Shown here: positions 7,595 to 14,593 of the stretch, piece after piece
Position numbering within the stretch: the stretch's first letter is position 1
Layout of the letters: each line of letters begins with the position of its first letter
NCBI GenBank assembly: GCA_936940865.1
Contig: CAKZJB010000021.1
Coordinates: 1 to 33,467, forward strand
Length of the DNA: 33,467 bases
Direction: 5' to 3'
Origin: an uncultured Asticcacaulis sp.
GTDB lineage: Bacteria; Pseudomonadota; Alphaproteobacteria; Caulobacterales; Caulobacteraceae
The notes under the pieces: model-generated
The model's database searches: none
The model's input: the letters and a program-made list of their open reading frames with translations, nothing else
Told to the model about the DNA's origin: nothing
Translations under genes and position numbers: made by a program

Positions 7595-9178
7595 ATGACT
7601 ACACCCCGGAAAATCCTGATCGTCGGCGGCGGCACGGCCGGCTGGCTGACCGCCTGCTACCTGTCGCGCGCTTTGAGCGGCGGCAATCCCGATCGCGGCG
7701 CGACGCCGTCGATCACCGTCATCGAAAGCCCCGATATCGGTATCATCGGCGTCGGCGAAGGCACATTCCCGACCATCCGCACCACGTTGCAGACGCTAGG
7801 GATCGACGAAGCGACCTTCCTGCGCGAAACCACCGCCACCTACAAGCAGGGCATCAAGTTCGTCGACTGGCTGGATACGCCCGAAGGCGGCCGTCATGAC
7901 CACTACCTGCATCCGTTCGACGCCCCCTACTGGAGCGAGGACCTGAACCTGGTTCCCTACTGGCTGCTGCAGGACAAGGCGACGCGGCCGCCGTTCGCCG
8001 AGGCCGTTACCTTCCAGCCGCGCGTCGCCGGCGCCGACCGGGCGCCCAAGCGCCCTTATGAAGGCAATTTCGCGGGCCCGCTCAACTTCGCCTACCATTT
8101 CGACGCCGTGAAGTTTGCCCACCTTCTCCAGCGGCGCGCCATAGAGCTTGGCGTCACCCATCTTATCGGCACCATTGCCGACGTCGCCCTCGACGAGAGC
8201 GGCGCCATTGCGCGCCTGGTTTCGCCCGAGCAGGGGACGCTCCAGGCCGACCTCTATATTGATTGCACCGGCTTTCGCGCCGAGTTGATCGGCAAGGCTC
8301 TGAAAGAGCCGCAGAAAGACGTGCTGCCGGTCCTGTTCGCCGACCGCGCCATCACATGCAACGTCCCCTACCCCGCGCCCAAAAGCCCGATCCATTCCTA
8401 TACGGTGGCGACGGCGCACGAGGCCGGGTGGACATGGGATATCGGCCTGTCGGAACGGCGCGGCATCGGCTATGTCTACTCGTCGGCGCACACCAGCGAC
8501 GCGCGCGCCGAGGCAATCGTCCGCGCCTATGCCGGGCCCGAGGCAGACACCGTCGCCACCCGTATCATCCGCTTCGAGCCCGGCTATCGCGAACGCCAGT
8601 GGATCGGGAACTGCGTCGCCGTGGGCCTGTCCGCGGGCTTCTTCGAACCCCTGGAAGCCACCGGCATCGTCATGATCGAGGTTGCTGCCGGCCTGATCGC
8701 CGACTTCTTCCCGCATGCCGGTCCGGTCGACGCGTCGGCAGACCTGTTCAACACCCTGATGCGCCTGCGCTGCGAGAAGATCGTCAACTTCCTGAAAGTC
8801 CACTACTGCCTGACGCGCCGAACCGAGCCCTTCTGGCGTGACAATACGGCGGCCGGCACCATTCCCGCCGAACTCCAGGACATGCTGCGGCGCTGGAAAC
8901 ACCGTCCGCCGTCACGCTTCGACTTCGTCACCGACGTCGAGACCTTCGCCTTCTTCAATTACCAGTACATCCTGTACGGCATGGGCTTCGAAACCGATCT
9001 GGAGGCCGCTCGCGGCGCCTATATCCACGGGTCGGCCGCCCAGAAGATTTTCGACAAGATTCGCGGCTTTGGCGAACATGCCGTAAAGGACCTGCCCAGC
9101 CACCGCGAACTGATCGAGCAGGTCTATGCGCGAGGGTTTACCGCTGCCCAGCCGGCGAAACCGGCCCGGCGCGCGTAG
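7595..9178 (+). CDS. Flavin-dependent tryptophan halogenase family protein
   Basis: FADH2-dependent halogenase family member (PrnA-like fold, PF04820). Visible features from the ATG at 7595 (527 aa) are the FAD-binding GGGTAGW at 11-17, the catalytic-type lysine Lys84 in ATYKQGIKF, and the FFEPLEATGI motif with Glu354 equivalent to the catalytic glutamate of PrnA. The usual WxWxIP signature reads WTWDIG (279-284), with Gly in place of Pro, followed by LSERRGIGYVYSS; I recognise this form from halogenase homologues next to TonB receptors and sugar genes in Caulobacterales and sphingomonads. The substrate is probably not free tryptophan; brominating relatives such as BrvH act on indole. Last gene of the porin-symporter-halogenase run. 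Confidence 0.87.
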   Translation: MTTPRKILIVGGGTAGWLTACYLSRALSGGNPDRGATPSITVIESPDIGIIGVGEGTFPTIRTTLQTLGIDEATFLRETTATYKQGIKFVDWLDTPEGGRHDHYLHPFDAPYWSEDLNLVPYWLLQDKATRPPFAEAVTFQPRVAGADRAPKRPYEGNFAGPLNFAYHFDAVKFAHLLQRRAIELGVTHLIGTIADVALDESGAIARLVSPEQGTLQADLYIDCTGFRAELIGKALKEPQKDVLPVLFADRAITCNVPYPAPKSPIHSYTVATAHEAGWTWDIGLSERRGIGYVYSSAHTSDARAEAIVRAYAGPEADTVATRIIRFEPGYRERQWIGNCVAVGLSAGFFEPLEATGIVMIEVAAGLIADFFPHAGPVDASADLFNTLMRLRCEKIVNFLKVHYCLTRRTEPFWRDNTAAGTIPAELQDMLRRWKHRPPSRFDFVTDVETFAFFNYQYILYGMGFETDLEAARGAYIHGSAAQKIFDKIRGFGEHAVKDLPSHRELIEQVYARGFTAAQPAKPARRA

Positions 9179-9205
9179 GGACGAACGTAATACACAGGGC
9201 GTCCG

Positions 9206-9250
9206 TTGACGTTTTCTTCATTTGAGTCATACATTTGTAAAACATCTGTA
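9206..9250 (+). promoter_or_regulatory. Promoter and direct-repeat operator of the AbrB/Doc operon
   Basis: TTGACG (9206-9211), an 18-bp spacer and TACATT (9230-9235) form a sigma-70-like promoter. Overlapping and following the -10 box are two near-identical 9-mers, ACATTTGTA (9231-9239) and ACATCTGTA (9242-9250), repeated with an 11-bp period so that they lie on the same face of the helix. TACA-TT-TGTA (9230-9239) is also a small dyad. This fits negative autoregulation by the AbrB-type antitoxin encoded directly downstream (ATG at 9267). Confidence 0.55.
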
Positions 9251-9266
9251 GGCCAGGGGAAACAGC

Positions 9267-9488
9267 ATGGAACTGAAGGTCACCAAGATCGGCAATTCGC
9301 TCGGCGTCATCCTGCCGCGCGACCTGCTTATCCGCATGCGGCTCGACAAGGGCGACAGCGTTTTCATCACCGAAACGCCCGACGGCTTCAGGCTGTCGGC
9401 CTATGACGAACAGTTCGCCGGGCAGATGGAAACGGCGCGCACCCTGATGCGCAAGCGCCGCAACGTCCTCAAAGAACTCGCCAAGTAG
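9267..9488 (+). CDS. AbrB/MazE-type antitoxin (SpoVT-AbrB domain)
   Basis: A 73-residue DNA-binding protein with the swapped-hairpin AbrB fold: LKVTKIGNSLGVILPRDLL (3-21) followed by RLDKGDSVFITETPDGFRL is the standard motif. The C-terminal basic tail (MRKRRNVLKELAK) would be the segment that wraps the partner toxin. An AGGGGAAA site precedes the ATG. The stop is 8 bp before the next gene, which belongs to the Doc family, so this is laid out as a toxin-antitoxin operon with the antitoxin first. It likely represses its own promoter through the repeats at 9231-9250. Confidence 0.88.
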   Translation: MELKVTKIGNSLGVILPRDLLIRMRLDKGDSVFITETPDGFRLSAYDEQFAGQMETARTLMRKRRNVLKELAK

Positions 9489-9496
9489 GCGACCCC

Positions 9497-9886
9497 ATGG
9501 CCTATACCCTTCTCCATGAGGACACCATTCCCGCCATCCAGGCGGAGCTGGCGGCGCAATACGGCGGACAGACCGGCACACGGGAACTCAGCATGCTCAA
9601 GATGCTGATCGCGCGCGCCGAAGTCCTGAGCGAAAGCCACTCGACCGACCTGGCCAGCCTGGCCGCCATCTATGGCTATGGCCTGGCCCACGATCAGCTC
9701 TTCAACAGCATGAACCTGCCGACGGCGCTTCTGGCGATAGAGCTGTTCCTGGGGCTCAACGGCCACAGGCTGGTCGCCGACGACACCACGTGCTTCCTGG
9801 GCCTCAGCGTCGTCGCCGACGGCGAACTCAGCGCCGAGGCCTTCGCCAGCTGGATTCGCACCCATATCGCACCGGCTGAAGCCTGA
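9497..9886 (+). CDS. Doc-family (Fido fold) protein with degenerate active site
   Basis: Length (129 aa) and overall pattern match the death-on-curing toxin Doc, which phosphorylates EF-Tu: an N-terminal helix pair with QYGGQTGTRELSMLKMLIARAE, then the central helix and FLGLNGHRLVADD. The Fic/Doc catalytic motif, HIFNDANKR in phage P1 Doc, aligns without gaps to QLFNSMNLP here, followed in both by TAL. The catalytic His becomes Gln, Asp becomes Ser, and the Lys-Arg phosphate-binding pair becomes Leu-Pro. The frame is otherwise intact and clearly translated after the antitoxin. It is probably catalytically inactive by the known mechanism, and may serve as a regulatory partner or be a disarmed toxin. 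Confidence 0.8.
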   Translation: MAYTLLHEDTIPAIQAELAAQYGGQTGTRELSMLKMLIARAEVLSESHSTDLASLAAIYGYGLAHDQLFNSMNLPTALLAIELFLGLNGHRLVADDTTCFLGLSVVADGELSAEAFASWIRTHIAPAEA

Positions 9887-10015
9887 GGTATAAGGATGCA
9901 CGCAGGGCGGTAATTCCGCGATTAACGGCCTAAAAAGCTTGTGCTGCTAAGGTCGTTGGCCGTCGCTGGCTTTCCCGAGCCGTCCCGCGACGATCCAGAA
10001 CGGATCCGCCCTGTA

Positions 10016-12805
10016 ATGAACCGCGTTTTTTTCTGCCTCAGAGACCATCACGACTGGCCCCTGGTCGGCCTGGCGGCCCTTATTTGCCTGCTGGCCGCCT
10101 TCGTCACCCTGGTGGCGCTCAACAGGGCGCGTATCTCCACCGGTTCCCACCGGCTGCGCTGGATCGCCGCGACGGGCGCGGTCGGCGGATTCGGCATCTT
10201 CGCCACCCATTTCATCGCCATGCTGGCCTATCATGCCGGCGTGCCGATGACCTTCGACCTGAAGCTGACCCTGCTGTCGCTGGTCTGCGCCATGGGCCTG
10301 ACGGCCGCCGGGGCGGAAATCGGTACGTCGCGGGCTTTTCCGTTCGCCTCCGCCGCGGGTGGCGCGGTTATTGGCGCGGGCATCGGCGTCATGCACTATC
10401 TCGGCATGATGGCCGTCGACGTGCCGGGCACGATCCATTGGGCGTGGGACCTGGTCTTGACCTCGGTCCTGGCTGGCATCGTTTTCGGCGCCGCCGCCAT
10501 GACGGTTTTCGAGCGCGGCGGGCGCTGGTCGCTGCCGGCGGCCGCGGGCCTGCTGCTGCTGGCCATTGTGTCGCATCACTTCACCGCCATGGGCGCGGTC
10601 ACCGTCGTCGCCGATCCGCTGCATCGTACGACAGGTATCCATATTTCTCCGGCTTCGATGTCGGTCATCCTGGCCATCGCCTCGATCGCCGCGCTTGGCC
10701 TGTGCGCCGCCGCCGAGCGCTGGAGCACGCGGATGGACGCCATCAAGGCCAATGGCGACAGGCGTTTCCGCGTCCTGCTGGATAACGTCACCGACTATGC
10801 CATCATCCTGCTGGATGCAGACGGGATCGTTACCGACTGGTCGGGGGGCGCGGCGCGCATCAAGGGATACGAAGCTCCCGAAATGGTCGGCCTGCGCCTG
10901 ACCGATCCGTCCGTCCTGGGCGAGAGCGAAGCCCGCCGCCATGCCGAATGGCTGGAAGCGGCCCGCACCACCGGCCATTTCGAAGGCGAATTCCACGGCC
11001 GGCGCAAGAGCGGCGCGGCCTTCTGGGGCCATGTGGTCGTGAACCCCGTGCACGATGCCGAGGGCGGTCTCATGGGCTTTGCCTACGTCATGCGCGACGT
11101 CACGGCGCAGAAGGCCGACAAGGAACGCATGATCGAGATGTCTCGCAATCTCGATGCGGCCCTCAGCCACATGTCGCAGGGCCTGTGCCTGTTCGACCGC
11201 AACGGCAAGCTGATCCTGGCCAATAGCCGGTTTTCCGAGGTCTACGGCCTGGGCGACGGTGTCGCTGTCCCGGGCATCAGCTTCCAGGACCTCATGATCG
11301 CGGTCATGATGCGCAAGACCGGTGCGCCGCCGGCCAGCGACCAGATCGAGGCCTATGCGGCCCGCCATCGCGCGCTGATCGCACAACCGGGCGGCGGCAC
11401 GATGATTTCGGAATATTTCACCAACCGGGTCATGGCGATCACCCACCGCCCCATGCCCGACGGCGGCTGGGTATCTACCTTCGACGACATCACCGAGCAG
11501 CGCCAGACCGAGCAGCGCATAGCCCATATGGCGCGCCATGACGGCCTGACCGGGCTGCCCAATCGCATATATTTCAACGAATATCTCGACCAGGAACTGG
11601 CCTGGGCCTCGCGTCACGGCGAGGAGGTCGCGGTGGTCGTGGTCGACCTGGACGGCTTCAAGGATCTCAACGACCAGCGCGGCCACGAGGCCGGCGATAC
11701 CGTGCTCAAGGTGTTGGCGGAACGCATGGCAGAACTGACGTCGGGCGACGGCCGCTTCGTCGCGCGCCTTGGCGGAGACGAATTCGCGGCCATCAAGCGC
11801 TTCGAAAACAACGAGGACATTTCGGACTGCGTGCGCAAGCTCCACGACTGCATCTGCATGCCGATCGAGATCGACGGCGGCGAAGTCGGTCTCAGCGCCT
11901 CGCTGGGCGTCGCCCTGTTCCCGCGCGACGGCTCCTTGCGCGAAACCCTGCTCAACAATGCCGACCTGGCGCTGTACCGCGCCAAGGCCGGCGGCCAGAT
12001 GTCTGCCGACAAGGTCTGCTTCTACGAAGCCGGCATGGACGAAGCCGCCCGCGAACGCCGCGCCCTGGCCAAGGACCTTGTCCGCGCCCTCGAAAGCCAT
12101 GAGTTCCGCGTCTTCTACCAGGTGCAGAAATCGGTGAAATCGGGCGGTATTACCGGCTATGAAGCCCTGATCCGCTGGAAACATCCGGTGCGCGGTTATG
12201 TCTCTCCGGCCGATTTCATCGCGGTGGCCGAGGAAAGCGGCGCCATCGTCGAGATCGGCGCCTGGGTTCTGAAAACCGCCGTGCGGGAGGCCGCCCGCTG
12301 GAACAATGGCGCGCGCATCGCCGTCAACCTGTCGCCGGTGCAACTGAAGGACGTCAACCTGATCGATACGGTGCGCGAAGTCCTGGCCGAAACGGGCCTG
12401 TCGCCCAGCCGTCTCGAGCTGGAAATCACCGAGTCGACCATCATCGAGGACCGCCTCACGGCGCTGCATATCCTGCGCCAGATCAAGAGCTTAGGCGTTA
12501 CCATCGCCATCGACGATTTCGGCACGGGCTATGCTTCGCTCGATACGCTGAACGCCTTCCCGTTCGACAAGATCAAGATCGACCGCGCCTTCCTGATGGA
12601 GGCCGACCGCACGCCGCAGGCGCGCGCCATCGTCCGCGCCATTCTGGCGCTCGGCAAGTCGCTGGAAATCCCGGTCCTGGCCGAAGGGGTCGAAACCGAA
12701 GCCCAGCTTGCCCTGCTGCGCGAAGAAGGCTGCGAGGAGGCGCAAGGCTATCTGCTGGGCCGCCCCGCCGAAGAGATCGCCGCCGAAGTGCGCAAGGCGT
12801 CGTAA
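10016..12805 (+). CDS. MHYT-PAS-PAS-GGDEF-EAL cyclic-di-GMP signalling protein
   Basis: Membrane-bound enzyme of c-di-GMP turnover, 929 residues. The N-terminal MHYT sensor (about 1-240, seven helices) has its three conserved motifs THFIAM, MHYLGM and HHFTAM, which are proposed to bind metal and sense O2, CO or NO. Two PAS domains follow (about 245-375 and 385-500), then GGDEF at 586-590 with an intact RLGGDEF active site, and EAL from Glu716 with the EALIRW, ELEITES, DDFGTGYASL, KIDRAF, EGVETEAQ and QGY motifs, so both cyclase and phosphodiesterase sites look competent. The RxxD inhibitory site is not conserved (SGDGR). The start MNRVFFCLRDHHDW matches other MHYT proteins; a GTG 75 bp upstream is less likely. 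Its stop TAA directly abuts the stop of the convergent next gene. Confidence 0.93.
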   Translation: MNRVFFCLRDHHDWPLVGLAALICLLAAFVTLVALNRARISTGSHRLRWIAATGAVGGFGIFATHFIAMLAYHAGVPMTFDLKLTLLSLVCAMGLTAAGAEIGTSRAFPFASAAGGAVIGAGIGVMHYLGMMAVDVPGTIHWAWDLVLTSVLAGIVFGAAAMTVFERGGRWSLPAAAGLLLLAIVSHHFTAMGAVTVVADPLHRTTGIHISPASMSVILAIASIAALGLCAAAERWSTRMDAIKANGDRRFRVLLDNVTDYAIILLDADGIVTDWSGGAARIKGYEAPEMVGLRLTDPSVLGESEARRHAEWLEAARTTGHFEGEFHGRRKSGAAFWGHVVVNPVHDAEGGLMGFAYVMRDVTAQKADKERMIEMSRNLDAALSHMSQGLCLFDRNGKLILANSRFSEVYGLGDGVAVPGISFQDLMIAVMMRKTGAPPASDQIEAYAARHRALIAQPGGGTMISEYFTNRVMAITHRPMPDGGWVSTFDDITEQRQTEQRIAHMARHDGLTGLPNRIYFNEYLDQELAWASRHGEEVAVVVVDLDGFKDLNDQRGHEAGDTVLKVLAERMAELTSGDGRFVARLGGDEFAAIKRFENNEDISDCVRKLHDCICMPIEIDGGEVGLSASLGVALFPRDGSLRETLLNNADLALYRAKAGGQMSADKVCFYEAGMDEAARERRALAKDLVRALESHEFRVFYQVQKSVKSGGITGYEALIRWKHPVRGYVSPADFIAVAEESGAIVEIGAWVLKTAVREAARWNNGARIAVNLSPVQLKDVNLIDTVREVLAETGLSPSRLELEITESTIIEDRLTALHILRQIKSLGVTIAIDDFGTGYASLDTLNAFPFDKIKIDRAFLMEADRTPQARAIVRAILALGKSLEIPVLAEGVETEAQLALLREEGCEEAQGYLLGRPAEEIAAEVRKAS

Positions 12806-13318
12806 TTAAAGGGGCCTCTCCTCGGCCACTCCCTGGAAGATGTCCTGCAGCATCTTCTTTTGCTTGTTGGCTTCGACCCAGAATCCCCCATTGGTCAGGC
12901 CCAGGAAAAACACCAGCATTCCGACGGGCATAAGGACGGTCAGGCCGAATCCCGGGCGTCCTGCCACGGACGCCATGATAAAGCCGATCAGGATCGGAAC
13001 CAGGAAGCTGAGCCACACGGCGCAGAAGATCATTACGGCGATATGCATCCGCATTTGAATGCGGACGACACACCCATCCGGTGCCGGCTCAAACGTCCCG
13101 ACGATAATGGGCAGGAACGAGTTGCGGTAACCGATGACCCGCGTAATCCGGAAACCGTAGCCTTCGATGTTTCCCTGAAAAGCCTTGGCGTCCCGAATTG
13201 AAAACCGGAACATCCGAGCGGGCTCGACCTGTGCCTGCAAGGCCGCGATGGCCTCCGCTACCGGCAATCGGCTGCGAACGACCCGTCGCTCGAACGGAAT
13301 AAGGTACTTCAAAATCAT
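12806..13318 (-). CDS. Hypothetical membrane protein with two transmembrane helices
   Basis: A 170-residue protein I do not recognise. It has a soluble N-terminal part (1-90) ending in FEPAPDGCVVRIQMRMH, two adjacent hydrophobic helices (about 93-117 and 123-143) and a short charged cytoplasmic tail (EANKQKKMLQDIF). The N-terminal part could be a small beta domain displayed at the membrane, in the manner of bacterial PH-like proteins, but that is a guess. The ATG at 13318 follows GGGGGGCGAAGT, a reasonable ribosome binding site, so I prefer it to upstream in-frame starts. It converges with the GGDEF-EAL gene with no base between the two stop codons. Confidence 0.72.
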   Translation of the reverse strand: MILKYLIPFERRVVRSRLPVAEAIAALQAQVEPARMFRFSIRDAKAFQGNIEGYGFRITRVIGYRNSFLPIIVGTFEPAPDGCVVRIQMRMHIAVMIFCAVWLSFLVPILIGFIMASVAGRPGFGLTVLMPVGMLVFFLGLTNGGFWVEANKQKKMLQDIFQGVAEERPL

Positions 13319-13352
13319 ACTTCGCCCCCCAAAACAGGGGCTGATCATACAC

Positions 13353-13387
13353 TCGAGCGGCGCCCACGGCAAATGGGCACCGCTCGA
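13353..13387 (-). terminator. Hairpin terminator after the acid phosphatase gene
   Basis: Arms TCGAGCGG/CCGCTCGA plus inner GCCCA/TGGGC with one mismatched pair form a strong stem around a 7-nt loop, 10 nt after the phosphatase stop on the minus strand. No T-run follows, so it may be Rho-assisted or stabilise the 3' end. It separates the receptor-phosphatase operon from the following membrane-protein gene. Confidence 0.5.
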
Positions 13388-13396
13388 ATGAAAAGC

Positions 13397-14593
13397 TTAC
13401 CGCGCCAGGCGATCCAGCGTCGCCTTGAAGGCTTCCGCGTCGCACACCGGACGATCGCCGCACACCACCGGCCTGAGGGCCGTCAGCGCCCCCTCCCCCA
13501 GCGGCTTCAGATCGCGCATTTCGTCCAGCGTCTGCGATCGAAACCGCACAACGATGCGGTCGCCCGCCCCGGCCTTCGTCCAGCGTTCGAAGACGATGGC
13601 CCCGCCCGGCGGCGGATCGTCCTGCGGAAAGTCCCCGCCCGTCCAGTGCAGCCCCAGCGCCCCGCCGATATAGGCGAGGTTGGAATCGTGCCCGACCAGA
13701 ACGGTAAAGCGTGCGCCTTCGCCGAAAAGACCTTGCCGGACCTCGGACAGAAGCGGACCGGCGCCGAAGTCGGCAATGGGCTTCGGCCGCGCCACCACCT
13801 GGAATTCCAGGGCGTGGAAGCTCAGGAAATCGCGGATCTGGTCGCGCGTCACCATACCCCAGCCGACCGCCATCAGGGGCTTGCCGTCGGCATATTCCAG
13901 CATCAGCACCTGGCCGGCGGTCGAGGCGATATCGAGCCCGCCCGTGATCCTGACCCGGCCCTTGGAGGCATCGAGCGTGGTGGCGCGCGACGACAGGCGA
14001 CAGGCAGCCTCGCGGCAGCCCAGGACCATGCTCAGGGCGTCGAGACGCGCCCTGTTGGCGGTGTCGAGCGTCGTCATCCCGCCTTCCGGCAGGTCGCTTT
14101 CAGCCGCCGCCAGCATTTTCGCCGCATGGGGCAGATTTCCGGCTTCGAACGGCGAAAAACGCGGGTCGGGCTTGCCTTCATCCACATGCTCGATCGCGCC
14201 GGAGCAAGCGGCAAAGCCCGCCGCCATATAGGATTCCGCCGTCTTGAGCGTGCGTTCGTCGGTATCGGCGACGACGCGCACAGCGCCCTTCCCTTCCGCC
14301 GCACAGCCATCGGGCCACAAGGCCGCATAGATCCTGGCGTCGAAGCGGCCGAGTTCGGCGATGGCTTTCGCGCCATGGGCCGTCAGATGGCCGTAGGGCA
14401 CGTCCCAGGACGGCCACTGCCTGGCGCTGACGTCTACAGGTACGACCTGCGCCTTGGTTGGAGGGCGGATGCCGTGGCGCATGACGACCACGACGCGCGA
14501 CAGGCCGTAGCCGGGCTCCGGCGCGGCGGGCATGGCCCGGGCGCACGCCGCCCAGGCCAGACACGCGAAGAGGGTTAGAAGCAATCTACGCAT
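13397..14593 (-). CDS. Secreted histidine-type acid phosphatase (phytase/Agp family)
   Basis: Histidine acid phosphatase, 398 residues with a Sec signal peptide (MRRLLLTLFACLAWAACARA). The nucleophile motif RHGIRPP is at 39-45 (His40) and the proton-donor HD is at 302-303 (GHDSN), the two hallmarks of branch-2 acid phosphatases such as AppA phytase and glucose-1-phosphatase. It should release phosphate from phosphomonoesters, possibly phytate, in the periplasm. The start codon overlaps the stop of the TonB receptor gene (TGATG), so the two proteins are translationally coupled and very probably work together on one phosphorylated substrate. Paired cysteines are numerous in the C-terminal part, as in AppA. 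Confidence 0.9.
   Translation of the reverse strand: MRRLLLTLFACLAWAACARAMPAAPEPGYGLSRVVVVMRHGIRPPTKAQVVPVDVSARQWPSWDVPYGHLTAHGAKAIAELGRFDARIYAALWPDGCAAEGKGAVRVVADTDERTLKTAESYMAAGFAACSGAIEHVDEGKPDPRFSPFEAGNLPHAAKMLAAAESDLPEGGMTTLDTANRARLDALSMVLGCREAACRLSSRATTLDASKGRVRITGGLDIASTAGQVLMLEYADGKPLMAVGWGMVTRDQIRDFLSFHALEFQVVARPKPIADFGAGPLLSEVRQGLFGEGARFTVLVGHDSNLAYIGGALGLHWTGGDFPQDDPPPGGAIVFERWTKAGAGDRIVVRFRSQTLDEMRDLKPLGEGALTALRPVVCGDRPVCDAEAFKATLDRLAR

Noticed and set aside
9947-12469. 840-codon frame antisense to the GGDEF-EAL gene
   Set aside because: It mirrors the real gene's codon structure, is rich in Gly, Ala, Arg, His and Asp, and shows no family motif.
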